A stretch of 64,000 nt of DNA, from NCBI RefSeq assembly GCF_028705895.1, contig NZ_JAQWCQ010000003.1, forward strand, positions 49,738 through 113,737, written 5' to 3'. Shown one piece after another: positions 25,712 through 36,215 of this stretch. A program made the position numbers and the translations under genes. Numbering within the stretch: position 1 is the first letter of the stretch; every line of letters begins with the position of its first letter. This DNA comes from Massilibacteroides sp. (GTDB taxonomy: Bacteria > Bacteroidota > Bacteroidia > Bacteroidales > Tannerellaceae). Under the pieces are notes generated by a model. That model ran no database searches and was not told the origin of the DNA. It worked only from the letters and a program-made list of their open reading frames with translations.

Positions 25712-26929
25712 ATGCAAGGCCATAAATTACGGGAGCAATTAGTATTAAAACCGGTTAGCATTAAATACTTAGATCAGTACAACGAACTGTTGCGCTATGT
25801 TTTTCAAGTAACCAATCAGGAATTAGAAGAGAGTGGTTATGAAGATGGTGAAATAGTCCGAGCGAAACGCCCGGTACTGCAGAAGTCGGAAGTACTGGGT
25901 TGGTTCAACGGAGAGCGACTTATTTCACAAATCTGTATTTATCCCTGTATTGTGAATATACATGGCAAGCTCTTCAAGATGGGAGGGCTCACCGGTGTAG
26001 GGACATACCCGGAATATACGAATATGGGGCTGATGAATGAACTTATTAAAGTAGGGCTCAACAAAATGCGTGAGAAGAAACAATGGATTTCTTATCTCTA
26101 TCCCTATTCTATTGCTTACTATCGGCGCAAAGGCTGGGAAATTATCTCTGAACACCTTACTTTTACATTAAAAGACACACAGATACCGACTTATCCTAAT
26201 TTACCCGGCTATGTTGAACGTGTGCCGATTGATGACAAAGACGTGATAGACACTTATGATCGTTTTGCAAGAAGTAATCATGGCGCTATGATCCGGGAAA
26301 AATTAGAATGGGACGAATACTGGCGTTGGGAGAATGAAGACGAACGAAATGCTGCTGTCTATTATGATGGCGACAACCAACCAATGGGTTATATTATGTA
26401 TTGGATTGAGGACGATGTGTTTCACATCAAGGAATTTATCTATCTCAATCAAGAAGCCCGGAGAGGATTGTGGAACTTTATTCATGCTCACGATTCCATG
26501 ATAGACAAATTAGAAGGGCACGACTATAAGAATGAACCCATAGCTTATTTATTGCAAGACAGCCAGATAGTAGAATCCATCGAACCCTATTTTATGGGAC
26601 GGATTGTGGATGTAGAGGCTTTTCTGAAAGAATATCCCTTTGCCATGAAAGGACGGGCGTTCCACTTTGTTGTCACCGATCCGATAGCAGATTGGAATTG
26701 TGGAGTCTTTGGAGTAAGCTGGACAAAAGATGGTAAGATTGAGATCTCTCGTGAAAAGACAGGTAGGTCAGTAAAATTAACCATCCAGACTTTAACCGCC
26801 ATGCTGATGAGTTTCCGTCGTCCGTCTTACTTCTATAAAGTAGAACATCTCCAAACAGATGCAAAAACACTAAAGATGTTGGAAAACATTATTCCGAACG
26901 AGACTCCTTTCTTTTCGGATTACTTTTAG
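25712..26929 (+). CDS. Eis-like GNAT N-acetyltransferase
   Basis: About 405 residues with tandem GNAT folds and a C-terminal SCP2-like domain, the arrangement of Eis-type acetyltransferases that modify small amines or peptides. The acetyl-CoA region is MGGLTGVGTYPEYTNMGLMN near residue 90, followed by YLYPYSIAYYRRKGWEI. The middle GNAT part has NQPMGYIMYWIEDDVFHIKE, and the C-terminal part has CGVFGVSWTKDGKIEISRE. I place the start at ATG 25712 because the predicted promoter leaves no leader for the upstream GTG. It is preceded by three 22-bp repeats. Substrate unknown. Confidence 0.82.
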   Translation: MQGHKLREQLVLKPVSIKYLDQYNELLRYVFQVTNQELEESGYEDGEIVRAKRPVLQKSEVLGWFNGERLISQICIYPCIVNIHGKLFKMGGLTGVGTYPEYTNMGLMNELIKVGLNKMREKKQWISYLYPYSIAYYRRKGWEIISEHLTFTLKDTQIPTYPNLPGYVERVPIDDKDVIDTYDRFARSNHGAMIREKLEWDEYWRWENEDERNAAVYYDGDNQPMGYIMYWIEDDVFHIKEFIYLNQEARRGLWNFIHAHDSMIDKLEGHDYKNEPIAYLLQDSQIVESIEPYFMGRIVDVEAFLKEYPFAMKGRAFHFVVTDPIADWNCGVFGVSWTKDGKIEISREKTGRSVKLTIQTLTAMLMSFRRPSYFYKVEHLQTDAKTLKMLENIIPNETPFFSDYF

Positions 26930-26980
26930 AATAAAAGCTTATACTTAGCGTTTTATAATTGAATCACAAATCTAATTATT

Positions 26981-28708
26981 ATGAAACGCGTTTGTTGTTT
27001 TGTGTTTATTATCACACTTGCTATTCTGAACATCTCCTGTTCAAGGAATCAGACACCTTCGTCCGATAATGAATTTGATTATAGTTCACAAATTTCTGAG
27101 ATAGCAATTAACTCGGATAATATAAACACGCTTAAAGAGGTCGGACTAATCTGGGGATTTCTAAAATACCACCATCCAGCCATAGCTGAGGGAGCATATA
27201 ATTGGGATTATGAATTATTTCGGATTATCCCTAAAGTTATAGATAAGAACAGCCGAAAGGAAAAAGACAAGATTTTTTCTGAATGGATTGATCTGCTTGG
27301 GAAATTTAAGACAGAAAAGACTGATAATCAACCGGATGATAAGATTAAGATTAAGCCGGATCTGGATTGGATCAATCAATCTGGTTTTTCAAAAGAATTA
27401 GTAAAAAAACTAAACGATATAAGACGTGCTAAACGAAAAGATAGTCATCATTATATACAGTTTGTCCCGGGAGTCAAAAATCCTCAATTTACAAACGAAA
27501 AAGCGTATGAAAATGCAATAATTTCAGACATGGGATACCGGCTTCTTTCCTTATTTAGGTATTGGAATTCAATACAATATTATTTTCCATACAAAAACCT
27601 GATCGAACAAGACTGGAAAGATGTACTCGAAGAGTTTATTCCTCAATTTATCAAGGCAAATGATGAAACAAAATATGCACTGACAACACTGGCTCTTATC
27701 GCCCATATTCATGATACGCATGCTACTGTGATGAATAATTATGAGGTAGAAAAGTATAAAGGGGGTTTCTATGCTGCTCCACGAATACGATTCATAGAAA
27801 ACAAGGCCGTTGTTACAGGATTTTACAATGAAGGATATGGAAAACACACAGGCTTACAAATTGGTGATATATTAACCGAAATAAGCGGAAAGACAATTGA
27901 AACAATCATTGAAGAAAGGTTACCATTCACGCCCGCTTCAAATTATCCAACTCAACTAAGGAATATAGCACAAGATTTATTGCGAACTAACGCTCAAAGT
28001 ATTGATGTGGAATATATAAGAAATAATCTTCATAATAAAGTAACATTGACAACATACAAGTCGAACGAGATTAATGCCCATTTTCTTTCAACGAGCGACA
28101 CGAGTTTCAAGTTGTTACAGAATGACATAGCTTATCTATTTCCCGGTTCATTAAAAAGAGGAGAAATCCACGAATTATGGAATAAGGTTAAAGACACCAA
28201 AGGGCTCATCATCGATCTCAGATGTTATCCTTCTGATTTTATTGTTTTTTCTTTAGGAGAGAAATTGATGCCTGAGGCAACCCCTTTTGCACGATTCACT
28301 CATGGCAGCGTAAAAATTCCGGGACTATTTACTTTTACAGAATCACTCTCAGTAGGGAAAAAGAATCCCGATTATTATAAGGGAAAAATTGTCATTTTAA
28401 TAAATGAGACCACACAAAGTCAGGCAGAATACACTACAATGGCATTCAGAGCAGCTCCAAACACGACCGTAGTCGGTTCTACAACAGCCGGAGCAGACGG
28501 CAATGTATCAACAATCGTTTTACCCGGAGGTATTAATTCTTGGATAAGCGGAATCGGCGTATATTATCCAGATAAGACAGAAACCCAACAAATCGGGATA
28601 GTCCCCGACATCCAACTTCTCCCCACCATTCAAGGTATTATTGAAGGGAGGGACGAGTTGCTGGAGAAGGCCTTGGAAATTATCTGGAAAGTAAACGGTA
28701 AAACATAA
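26981..28708 (+). CDS. S41-family (C-terminal processing) peptidase lipoprotein
   Basis: Exported serine peptidase related to tail-specific proteases. The signal is lipoprotein-type (FVFIITLAILNISC, Cys ~20). A long N-terminal region precedes a PDZ-like segment (HTGLQIGDILTEISGKTIE near residue 290). The protease core has LIIDLRCYPSDF near 410, the nucleophile region INETTQSQAEYTTMAFRAAP near 480 and VVGSTTAGADGNVSTIVLPG near 510. The Ser and the downstream residues are in the expected order, although the general base normally a Lys is not obvious to me. It stands alone after the acetyltransferase. Substrate unknown. Confidence 0.86.
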   Translation: MKRVCCFVFIITLAILNISCSRNQTPSSDNEFDYSSQISEIAINSDNINTLKEVGLIWGFLKYHHPAIAEGAYNWDYELFRIIPKVIDKNSRKEKDKIFSEWIDLLGKFKTEKTDNQPDDKIKIKPDLDWINQSGFSKELVKKLNDIRRAKRKDSHHYIQFVPGVKNPQFTNEKAYENAIISDMGYRLLSLFRYWNSIQYYFPYKNLIEQDWKDVLEEFIPQFIKANDETKYALTTLALIAHIHDTHATVMNNYEVEKYKGGFYAAPRIRFIENKAVVTGFYNEGYGKHTGLQIGDILTEISGKTIETIIEERLPFTPASNYPTQLRNIAQDLLRTNAQSIDVEYIRNNLHNKVTLTTYKSNEINAHFLSTSDTSFKLLQNDIAYLFPGSLKRGEIHELWNKVKDTKGLIIDLRCYPSDFIVFSLGEKLMPEATPFARFTHGSVKIPGLFTFTESLSVGKKNPDYYKGKIVILINETTQSQAEYTTMAFRAAPNTTVVGSTTAGADGNVSTIVLPGGINSWISGIGVYYPDKTETQQIGIVPDIQLLPTIQGIIEGRDELLEKALEIIWKVNGKT

Positions 28709-28720
28709 GATAGGTGGAGG

Positions 28721-29962
28721 CTATCGTTTAAGCAGATTGCCAATACTGAATTGAGACTTTAATTTTTCCTGAAATTGTTCATCCGTCATTTTTTCGTATC
28801 CTGTGGGTATGATAAACTGTCCTTCATCAACCAATTGGTCAAACAGTATTTTCTTCAATTCATAAATCACCTCATTGCCTTTTTCATCTTTGATCTTATA
28901 GGCAACCATGACTCCCGGTGTTTTTTGCGCCTGTTTCATATTCTGGGTAATTGCTTTGGGTAATTTATTTTTTAAATCTTCGGTAAAGAAGGCCTCTATA
29001 AAGATTTTAGCATCCGGGGAATACGTTACTTTCTCTGATTCGGGAGAGAAATCCCCGGAAAGCATTTGATGGAATGAATGAAGTGTATGGTCAGGCTTGC
29101 CTTCTTTGTCTTTACCTTCACGAACCGGGATTTCGATCAAATGGGCCTGACAGTTATAAGCGGAATATTTGTCTGTCCGTTTGCTTACTTTAGCATCCGG
29201 AGTATTGTATAGCTTAAGGAAATAGTCAGAGAATCCAAGTTCGTTTGTTTCATTATTTATAGGAGAGGTTATCGCGGCCTTTACGCCAAAAGTATTTATT
29301 AGCGAATATGAGACATTAGCTTCCATATCAAGAATAACAACGGAAGATCCTATCATTTGCATAATGGAGTTCGGTTGTTCTTCCTTTTGCAACTCTACTC
29401 TTGTATAGTTGGGTGTGTAAGTATAAATAAACGTTCCAACAAAAGCTTTCACCAACATGGCTGGCGACAACTTTAAATTATCACTAATATCGTAATCTTC
29501 TTCACTTTCTTCTTCCGCTTTTGCCGACATTTTAGCAATTAACTGGGGATTCTCCAAGTAAGCTGCTATCACTTCTTTATCACTTCCGGACAAACCATAC
29601 TTCCGACATTCTGCAGCCAGTTTTTTCCCGTTCGGATGTGCCGCTAATGTTTCAATATCCTTTTCGAGATTATAGCCATACTCCAGAATTGCCGCATTGA
29701 CCTTTTTCCCGGTTTCAGGGAATTTAATTTCTCTGTCGGCCATGTTTTTATTCAACAAATTCTCAATATCTTCATCATCAATACTATCTGAGTCAATTAT
29801 CGATCCATTTGCTTCATTCTTTTCGGGAAGACTTTTTTCCACCACTTTCCCGGCTAATTTCTCCACAGCCTTATTTAACAATCCCCCAAACTGAGCGTAT
29901 ATTTTACAAGGAAACAAAATAGCCAAAACAAAGGCTATACATATTAATAATTCTTTTCTCAT
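28721..29962 (-). CDS. Exported protein of unknown function
   Basis: I do not recognise this 413-residue protein. It has a cleavable signal peptide (ELLICIAFVLAILFPCKIYA followed by QFGG), an acidic low-complexity segment around residues 55-70 and another near 155 (AEEESEEDYD), and a C-terminal half predicted to be alpha/beta without a clear domain. It starts with GGLLNKAVEKLAGKVVEK, an amphipathic helix. Probably periplasmic or surface. It converges with the S41 peptidase, 12 bases apart, and is followed by umuDC on the same strand but with a 94-base gap, so linkage to them is doubtful. Confidence 0.6.
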   Translation of the reverse strand: MRKELLICIAFVLAILFPCKIYAQFGGLLNKAVEKLAGKVVEKSLPEKNEANGSIIDSDSIDDEDIENLLNKNMADREIKFPETGKKVNAAILEYGYNLEKDIETLAAHPNGKKLAAECRKYGLSGSDKEVIAAYLENPQLIAKMSAKAEEESEEDYDISDNLKLSPAMLVKAFVGTFIYTYTPNYTRVELQKEEQPNSIMQMIGSSVVILDMEANVSYSLINTFGVKAAITSPINNETNELGFSDYFLKLYNTPDAKVSKRTDKYSAYNCQAHLIEIPVREGKDKEGKPDHTLHSFHQMLSGDFSPESEKVTYSPDAKIFIEAFFTEDLKNKLPKAITQNMKQAQKTPGVMVAYKIKDEKGNEVIYELKKILFDQLVDEGQFIIPTGYEKMTDEQFQEKLKSQFSIGNLLKR

Positions 29963-30056
29963 TGTTTTATTGTTGACTTTATGTTAATCTACAAATAAAA
30001 CATTTCATCTATATATTTGGATGAAGAAATTATGAAGATTTTATTAAGAAACGAGA

Positions 30057-31316
30057 TTAAATTTTAATCTTAATGACTTCCTTTAAATTAGTTGTGTAAC
30101 GTCTTGAGAGGTGTTCCTGTTTAATTTTTAGTTTATAACCTTCCCCTTCTACAGCTACCTTGATAGCTTCACGGCCGTATTTGTGGGTAATCATATCTAA
30201 GGCCTTGGAAAGACGAGTCTGTTTTTCGCGGTCTATCGGGTCAAACAAATCGCGTTGTACATATTCTTCTCGGATAAGGTCAAGCAGAACAACACCCGCT
30301 CTTTTATATTCAAGTCCTTCTTTATATATCTCGTTTAATGCTTTGTGGCAATACGTAGCCACTTCGGCAAGGTCTGATGTGTAGAAAGACAGGACTATTT
30401 CCTTCGAAGATTTATAAGCATCTGCGTCAAAACGATTTGTCTGGACAAAGACATAAATTCCTTTTGTTAAAGTTTTTTGCTTGCGAAGTTTTCCGACACC
30501 AAGAGACGCAAGAGCCACAACAGCCTCGACCAGTTCTGATTGGCTTGTGATTGGCTGGCCAAAACTTCGCGAGGTACATATCTGTCGTTTTTCCGTTGTC
30601 AGATCATCTTTTTCGACACAGGGAATGCCATTCAATTCCATCCAGGTTCGTTCTCCGATAACTGTCATTTTCGATCGAACCCATGAGCGACTTTTTTGTG
30701 TAAAATCAAATGCTGTTTTCACACTATAATATTCTAACATCTTCCTGTGGTTTCGCCCAATCCCCCAGACATCTCCGATCTCCGTCTGTTGCAAGGCCTT
30801 TATGCGCTTCTCTTCGGAATCTATAATGCAGACATTCTTATAACCGGTATATTTTTTTGCAAAATGATTCGCTATTTTACCTAATGTTTTCGTTGGTGCG
30901 ACTCCAATAGAAACAGGGATTCCGGTACTTTTTAAAACAGTCTTGACAATATGCCGGGAATAATTATAGAGGTCTTCTATTCCATGTAAATGTAAAAAAG
31001 CTTCGTCAACAGAATAGACTTCCATTTCCGGAACAAGTCCGGATAGAATCGTCATTACCCGGTCGGACATATCTCCATACAAGGTAAAATTCGTTGAATA
31101 GACGGCTACCTGATGTTTTTCGACAAGTTGTTTTACCTGATAAAAGGGCACGCCCATTGCTATACCTAATTGTTTGGCTTCATTACTCCGGGCAATAACA
31201 CAGCCATCATTGTTGCTGAGAACAACAACCGGACGTCCGTTCAGTGCAGGATTAAACACCCGCTCACACGAAACAAAGAAATTATTGCAGTCGATCAAAG
31301 CGTACATATACGACAA
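30057..31316 (-). CDS. umuC: Y-family DNA polymerase, UmuC (Pol V catalytic subunit)
   Basis: Error-prone translesion polymerase acting after DNA damage. The palm begins with the metal-binding [16 protein letters not shown], then [15 protein letters not shown] near residue 28, the catalytic [12 protein letters not shown] near 98, and [20 protein letters not shown] near 135. The little-finger domain follows, and the C-terminal DUF4113-like tail ([17 protein letters not shown] then [12 protein letters not shown]) is typical of UmuC. It starts one base after the umuD stop, so the two form an operon. Confidence 0.96.
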   Translation of the reverse strand: MSYMYALIDCNNFFVSCERVFNPALNGRPVVVLSNNDGCVIARSNEAKQLGIAMGVPFYQVKQLVEKHQVAVYSTNFTLYGDMSDRVMTILSGLVPEMEVYSVDEAFLHLHGIEDLYNYSRHIVKTVLKSTGIPVSIGVAPTKTLGKIANHFAKKYTGYKNVCIIDSEEKRIKALQQTEIGDVWGIGRNHRKMLEYYSVKTAFDFTQKSRSWVRSKMTVIGERTWMELNGIPCVEKDDLTTEKRQICTSRSFGQPITSQSELVEAVVALASLGVGKLRKQKTLTKGIYVFVQTNRFDADAYKSSKEIVLSFYTSDLAEVATYCHKALNEIYKEGLEYKRAGVVLLDLIREEYVQRDLFDPIDREKQTRLSKALDMITHKYGREAIKVAVEGEGYKLKIKQEHLSRRYTTNLKEVIKIKI

Positions 31317-31317
31317 G

Positions 31318-31755
31318 CTACCGTTGTTTTTTGATAGAATAAGTTACAATCCCCCAGATCAGAAAATCATTCTCTTCTGTAATCCTGATCGGTTCATATT
31401 TATTATTTGCTGGAACAAGCCAAACAACTTCCCTTTCTGTTTTTATATACTTAATAGTAAATTCGCCATCCACAAAACAAACGGCCATATCCCCGTCACG
31501 CGGTTCCAATGATTTGTCGATAATCAGGATATCTCCATCATATACCCCCGCATCAATCATACTATCACCAGTCACCCGACCGTAAAAGGTGCTGGCAGGA
31601 TGTTTCACCAATTCCTTATTGAGATCAATCACCAAATCCATAAAATCCTGAGCGGGGTTGGGAAATCCGGCCTTTATTCCGCCATCAGCTATCGGTAATG
31701 AAAGCTCGGAAGAGGTGTCCGCAGAAAAAAGTTCTAAGCCACTACATTTATGCAT
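31318..31755 (-). CDS. umuD: UmuD-type self-cleaving S24 peptidase
   Basis: LexA-fold protein that cleaves itself on RecA nucleoprotein to give the active Pol V accessory subunit. I place the start at ATG 31755 (145 aa); an upstream in-frame ATG at 31806 would overlap the rnr end. The cleavage site is visible as [11 protein letters not shown] near residue 28 (Ala-Gly, where E. coli has Cys-Gly). The catalytic Ser lies in [14 protein letters not shown] near 62, and the Lys in FTIKYIK near 98. The gene starts 16 bases after the rnr stop, so it may be read from rnr as well as from its own damage-inducible promoter. I found no clear LexA box. Confidence 0.93.
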   Translation of the reverse strand: MHKCSGLELFSADTSSELSLPIADGGIKAGFPNPAQDFMDLVIDLNKELVKHPASTFYGRVTGDSMIDAGVYDGDILIIDKSLEPRDGDMAVCFVDGEFTIKYIKTEREVVWLVPANNKYEPIRITEENDFLIWGIVTYSIKKQR

Positions 31756-31771
31756 CTTCTGAATTTGGATA

Positions 31772-33964
31772 TTACACCAACATAAAGTCAAGTTGCTTAC
31801 GTTCAAGATTAGCTTGCGCCACCTTGATCGTAATCGGATCGCCCAAACGATATTGCTGTTTCTTACGACGACCGATCAGGCAATAGCTCTTCTCGTCAAA
31901 CTCATAATAGTCATCATCTAAGTCGCGAATAGGCACCAAACCTTCACATTTGTTCTCATTCAGCTCTACATAAAGCCCCCATTCCGTCACTCCCGAGATC
32001 ACGCCATCATACACCCGGCCTAATTTATCACTCATAAATTCCACCTGTTTGTACTTGATAGATGCCCGCTCTGCATTTGCGGCAGTCTGTTCCATCGTAG
32101 AACAATGTTCGCAAATCTCTTCGTACTTACTTTTAATCACACTGAGTCCGCCAGCCAAATAACGTTCCAGCAAGCGATGCACCACCATGTCCGGATAACG
32201 ACGGATAGGCGATGTAAAATGAGTGTAATAAGTAAATGCCAAACCATAGTGGCCTGCGTTGTCCGTTGAATATTTTGCTTTCTGCATAGCACGTATAGCC
32301 ACAGTCTCAATGAGGTTTTCTTCAGGCTTTCCCTGTACGGAGTCCAACAGGCCATTAATACCCTTAGACACTTCTGTTTTACTGCCATCTGTTTTAAGTT
32401 TATAACCAAACCGGCGAATAAAAGACGCGAAGTTTTCCATCTTATCCGGATCCGGCAACTCATGGATACGATAAACAAAGGTTTTTTTAGCTTGTCCTTT
32501 TTTCACCTTGCCCACAAATTCAGCAACAGTCCGGTTAGCCAGCAACATAAATTCTTCGATCAGCTTGTTGGCGTCTTTAGATTCTTTAAAATAAACACTC
32601 AAAGGTTTACCGTTTTCGTCTATTTCGAACTTAACCTCATAACGTTCAAAATTAATCGCTCCGTCTTTAAAACGACGTTCCCGTATTTTCTTTGCTAATC
32701 CATTCAGTATAAGTATAGCTTCTTTATTATCCCCCTCGCCTGTTTCTATAATCTCCTGTGCTTCTTCATACGTATAGCGGCGATCGCTATTAATAACCGT
32801 TCTGCCGATACGTGAATTCAACACCTCAGCCTCTTTGCTCATTTCGAAAACAGCAGAGAAACAGAGTTTTTCTTCATTAGGGCGAAGTGAGCAAATCTGG
32901 TTACACAAGCGCTCTGGAAGCATGGGGATCGTACGATCTACCAAGTAAACAGATGTTGCCCGGCTTTCAGCCTCACGATCTATAATACTTCCGGGCGTTA
33001 CATAATGCGTCACATCCGCAATATGTACTCCGATCTCGTAATTCCCATTATCCAACACGCGGAAGGAAAGCGCATCATCAAAGTCTTTCGCATCTTTCGG
33101 GTCTATCGTAAAAGTCAGGACACCACGAAAATCCTCACGCTTCGCAATCTCCTCCGCAGAGATAACATCAGGTATTTTATCTGCCGCCTTTTCCACAGAA
33201 ACAGGGTATTTATACGGCAATCCGAATTCGGCCAGAATAGCATGCATCTCGGCATTGTTCTGTCCGGCTGTCCCCAAGATATCGACAACTTCACCAAGTG
33301 GATTTTTGGCTTCATCCGGCCATTCTACGATTCGTACGATTGCTTTATCACCATTCTTACCACCTTTAAGCTTTTCTTTCGGAATAAAAATATCATTCGC
33401 CAACGTCTTATTTTCCGTCACTAAAAAGGCAAAACCTCTGGCAACTTGCAGTTTTCCTACAAAAGTACGTTCCTTACTTTCCAGAATCTCCACCACTTCG
33501 GCTTCCGGTTCAGCTCCTCGTCGTTTAGCCAATAACTGCACCTTCACTTTATCACCATCCATGGCATGCATCGCATTCCGTTCAGCCACAAAAACAGGAC
33601 TACCTCCATCCTCAGGAATAAAGGAATTCTTTCCATTACTACGGCGGGAAAAAGTTCCTACAGCAACCGTCCCCAAACTATTCAGCCGATAGCGTCCACG
33701 ATCTATTTCCGTAATAACATCCTCGGCACAAAGATCATAGAGAATATCAGCGACCTGTAATTTCTGCACCGCATTATCCACACCAATAATCTTACTTACC
33801 TGCTTATAATTGAACGGCTCCTTAGGCGAAGAATGAAAAAGAGACATTATCGCTGTCAGCATAGCCTCTTTACGCATACGGGTTCCTTTTGATTTACTCT
33901 TATTATTCTTATCTAAGTCTTTCTTTTTTCCTGATTTATTTCTATTCTTTGTCATATCTTTCAT
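31772..33964 (-). CDS. rnr: Ribonuclease R
   Basis: RNB-family 3'-5' exoribonuclease degrading structured RNA. I start at ATG 33964 or 33955, since the preceding codons in frame read as a hydrophobic, cysteine-rich leader without family similarity. A very basic N-terminal tail (KNRNKSGKKKDLDKNNKSKS) leads into a winged-helix segment, then cold-shock domains, the catalytic RNB domain with FTIDPKDAKDFDDALSF near residue 290 and HIADVTHYVTPGS near 318, RAMQKAKYSTDNAGHYGLAF near 580, and a C-terminal S1 domain (YDGVISGVTEWGLYVELNEN). It is followed by umuDC. Confidence 0.96.
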   Translation of the reverse strand: MKDMTKNRNKSGKKKDLDKNNKSKSKGTRMRKEAMLTAIMSLFHSSPKEPFNYKQVSKIIGVDNAVQKLQVADILYDLCAEDVITEIDRGRYRLNSLGTVAVGTFSRRSNGKNSFIPEDGGSPVFVAERNAMHAMDGDKVKVQLLAKRRGAEPEAEVVEILESKERTFVGKLQVARGFAFLVTENKTLANDIFIPKEKLKGGKNGDKAIVRIVEWPDEAKNPLGEVVDILGTAGQNNAEMHAILAEFGLPYKYPVSVEKAADKIPDVISAEEIAKREDFRGVLTFTIDPKDAKDFDDALSFRVLDNGNYEIGVHIADVTHYVTPGSIIDREAESRATSVYLVDRTIPMLPERLCNQICSLRPNEEKLCFSAVFEMSKEAEVLNSRIGRTVINSDRRYTYEEAQEIIETGEGDNKEAILILNGLAKKIRERRFKDGAINFERYEVKFEIDENGKPLSVYFKESKDANKLIEEFMLLANRTVAEFVGKVKKGQAKKTFVYRIHELPDPDKMENFASFIRRFGYKLKTDGSKTEVSKGINGLLDSVQGKPEENLIETVAIRAMQKAKYSTDNAGHYGLAFTYYTHFTSPIRRYPDMVVHRLLERYLAGGLSVIKSKYEEICEHCSTMEQTAANAERASIKYKQVEFMSDKLGRVYDGVISGVTEWGLYVELNENKCEGLVPIRDLDDDYYEFDEKSYCLIGRRKKQQYRLGDPITIKVAQANLERKQLDFMLV

Positions 33965-34046
33965 TTTTTGTTTCACTAATTTATAAAAGCATGCTATACA
34001 AAGATAATACATGTTATGAACATAACCTTTTCAAAGACAGAATCTC

Positions 34047-35474
34047 TTAAGCCAAAAATTCTTTTGGCAGATTCACTAAATACAGACGATGCGTGGCGCG
34101 TGTCAGTGCTGTATAAAGCCAACGATAGAAGTCTTCTCCAAGCATTTCTTCGGTAATATAGCCAACATCCAGAAAGACATTCATCCACTGTCCGCCTTGC
34201 GCTTTGTGACAGGTCATCGCATACGCATATTTTACCTGCAATGCATTATACCAGGGATCGGTTTTAAGTTTCTTCATTTTTGCAGGTTTTGTAGCTATAT
34301 CTGCATAATCTTCAAGAATAGCATAAAAGAGTTGTTCGTTTTGTTCTTTAGATAGAGCAGGGGCTTCACTTTGCAAAGTATCAAGAAGGATTTTAATGTC
34401 TGCTTCTGAATCGTCTTCCTGAAAACGAACTAAAACATCGGCAAAACGAAAACCATATAAATCCATAGTTCTACGTACCCGGAGAACTTGTACTACTTCC
34501 CCATTTGCTATAAAGTCCGCTGTTTTCACCTCGGGCTTTTCTTTCGATTTCCAGTAATAATTATTTCGGACAACCATCAGTCGATCTCCACCCGACAACT
34601 CTTCTTCACGATATAATATGCGATTTCGTATGCCATTATTATAGATATTTGCTCGTTTGTTTGAACGCGTAATAATCATGGTTTCTTCAACACCATCACG
34701 ACTATAAGACGATGAAATAGTTTCTATCAGGTCTTCCCCTGAAACTAAGCGCAGATCGGAATAACCCTTAGTAAAAAGTCTGGGGAACATCTCCACTTCA
34801 TTCTTGCGCAAATGCTCCCGGATCATAGTCGCGTTAAAAAGGATTCCGGATTCCTCATCTTGTCTGACAACCTGTGTAAGAGATGCTTCATAAACCAAGA
34901 GACCATAGCCTTTCAATACATCCACATTCAAAGCCGGACTTTCAGTCTGCGTTACCGGAGGAAGCTGAGCCGTGTCGCCCAACAATAACAGCCGGCAATT
35001 CTCCCCTGAATAGACATAATGGATCAGATCATCCAACAAACGGCCTGTTCCAAACAAAGAAGAATCAAACCCGTCATTTGAAATCATTGACGCTTCATCT
35101 ACCACAAATAACGTATCTTTATGCGCATTATAAGCAGCCCCAAAACCCATCAACTCATTAACAGCTGATTTCTGACGATATATTTTCTTATGTATTGTAT
35201 TTGCTGGTTGATTGGCATAAGTTGAAAACACTTTGGCCGCCCTACCCGTCAGAGCCAAAAGAACCGTCGGTTGATTCAGTGCTTTCATAGTCTTAACTAA
35301 TGCGCCAACCAAAGATGTTTTCCCCGTTCCCGCATACCCCGAAAGTAAGAAAACCGAATCGTTCTCTTTGGATAACAAAAAGTCGCAAAGCATTTTTAAA
35401 GCGAAAAACTGATTTTCGGTAGGAATATGTAAGAAATTTTGTATAACTTGGTCGCGTAAATAGCTATTTATCAT
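34047..35474 (-). CDS. RecD-like superfamily 1 DNA helicase
   Basis: 475-residue helicase of the RecD/TraA type, found widely in Bacteroidota without RecBC partners. Walker A is LLSGYAGTGKTSLVGAL near residue 43, Walker B is TLFVVDEASMIS near 125, a further motif is LLLGDTAQLPPV near 165, and the UvrD_C_2 signature YAMTCHKAQGGQW is near 430. Arg-finger region YTALTRATHRLYLV closes the core. No nuclease domain is seen. It lies upstream of rnr on the same strand with an 82-base gap. Its role in repair or replication is inferred only from family. Confidence 0.9.
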   Translation of the reverse strand: MINSYLRDQVIQNFLHIPTENQFFALKMLCDFLLSKENDSVFLLSGYAGTGKTSLVGALVKTMKALNQPTVLLALTGRAAKVFSTYANQPANTIHKKIYRQKSAVNELMGFGAAYNAHKDTLFVVDEASMISNDGFDSSLFGTGRLLDDLIHYVYSGENCRLLLLGDTAQLPPVTQTESPALNVDVLKGYGLLVYEASLTQVVRQDEESGILFNATMIREHLRKNEVEMFPRLFTKGYSDLRLVSGEDLIETISSSYSRDGVEETMIITRSNKRANIYNNGIRNRILYREEELSGGDRLMVVRNNYYWKSKEKPEVKTADFIANGEVVQVLRVRRTMDLYGFRFADVLVRFQEDDSEADIKILLDTLQSEAPALSKEQNEQLFYAILEDYADIATKPAKMKKLKTDPWYNALQVKYAYAMTCHKAQGGQWMNVFLDVGYITEEMLGEDFYRWLYTALTRATHRLYLVNLPKEFLA

Positions 35475-35525
35475 TTTGAGAATAATAATTTTAATGATAA
35501 AGATAGTGCATTAAAGATTCTTTTT

Positions 35526-35533
35526 TAAATTTG
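35526..35533 (+). promoter_or_regulatory. Predicted -7 element of the 35567-37588 operon
   Basis: TAAATTTG, a consensus TAnnTTTG, 34 bases before the start codon at 35567, in the divergent gap with the RecD-like gene. Confidence 0.55.
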
Positions 35534-35566
35534 CCGGACGAAATAAATTAAAATAAAATATAAACC

Positions 35567-36193
35567 ATGAAAATTGTATTACAAATTGTATTAGCCGCAG
35601 CAATTGTCTTGTTGACTTATATGTGCTATGAAAGCATCATGACACCAATACGGTTTGACGAGGCTGTTAAAGAACGCACAGAAGCCATCACTGCACGTCT
35701 GATTGACATCCGTAAAGCACAGATTGAATATAAGAACAAATACGGTGTACACGCTGCTAATTTTGACGAGTTGGCTCATTTCTTAAATGAAGATAAAATT
35801 CCATTTGTCCTTAAAGTGGGAGTCTTAACAGACGAACAATTGGAAAAGGGAATGACAGAACAGGAAGCTGTAAAGAAAGGGATCATAACCCGTGATACAT
35901 CCTGGATTATAGCTAAGGACACAATCTTAGGCCCAAATTACGATGTTGCATCTATGCGTTTTGTTCCTGGAACTCAGACCACATTCTCTATGGATACAGC
36001 CACGATCATTTCTCCGACAGGATATACAGTAAAGGTATTTGAATGTGGTGTACCGTATGATAAATATTTGGGAGATCTTAATCCTCAGTTATTATACAAC
36101 ATGAAGCAAAAAGCAGAAGTGTACGAAAAATATGCAGGCTTACGTGTTGGTTCACTGAAAGAGATCAACAACAACGCTGGTAACTGGGAGTAA
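35567..36193 (+). CDS. Membrane-anchored protein of unknown function
   Basis: 208 residues with one N-terminal transmembrane helix (VLQIVLAAAIVLLTYMCYES) followed by a helix rich in charged residues (FDEAVKERTEAITARLIDIR) and a mixed domain with no motif I can name. The layout resembles a signal-anchored periplasmic protein, vaguely pilin-like in having an anchor helix continuing into a long helix, but no prepilin cleavage site is visible. It is the first gene in a run with DUF3822 (22-base gap) and rsmD, so it may be co-expressed with them. Confidence 0.65.
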   Translation: MKIVLQIVLAAAIVLLTYMCYESIMTPIRFDEAVKERTEAITARLIDIRKAQIEYKNKYGVHAANFDELAHFLNEDKIPFVLKVGVLTDEQLEKGMTEQEAVKKGIITRDTSWIIAKDTILGPNYDVASMRFVPGTQTTFSMDTATIISPTGYTVKVFECGVPYDKYLGDLNPQLLYNMKQKAEVYEKYAGLRVGSLKEINNNAGNWE

Positions 36194-36215
36194 TAACAAA
36201 AAAAACAAAAGTTTT

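Noticed and set aside
30057..31755. umuDC as part of an integrated mobile element
   Set aside because: No integrase, repeats or plasmid genes nearby; flanks are ordinary chromosomal genes.
31756..31806. Longer UmuD start overlapping rnr
   Set aside because: The extension is Cys-rich and unlike UmuD; ATG 31755 gives normal length with the cleavage site at the usual distance.
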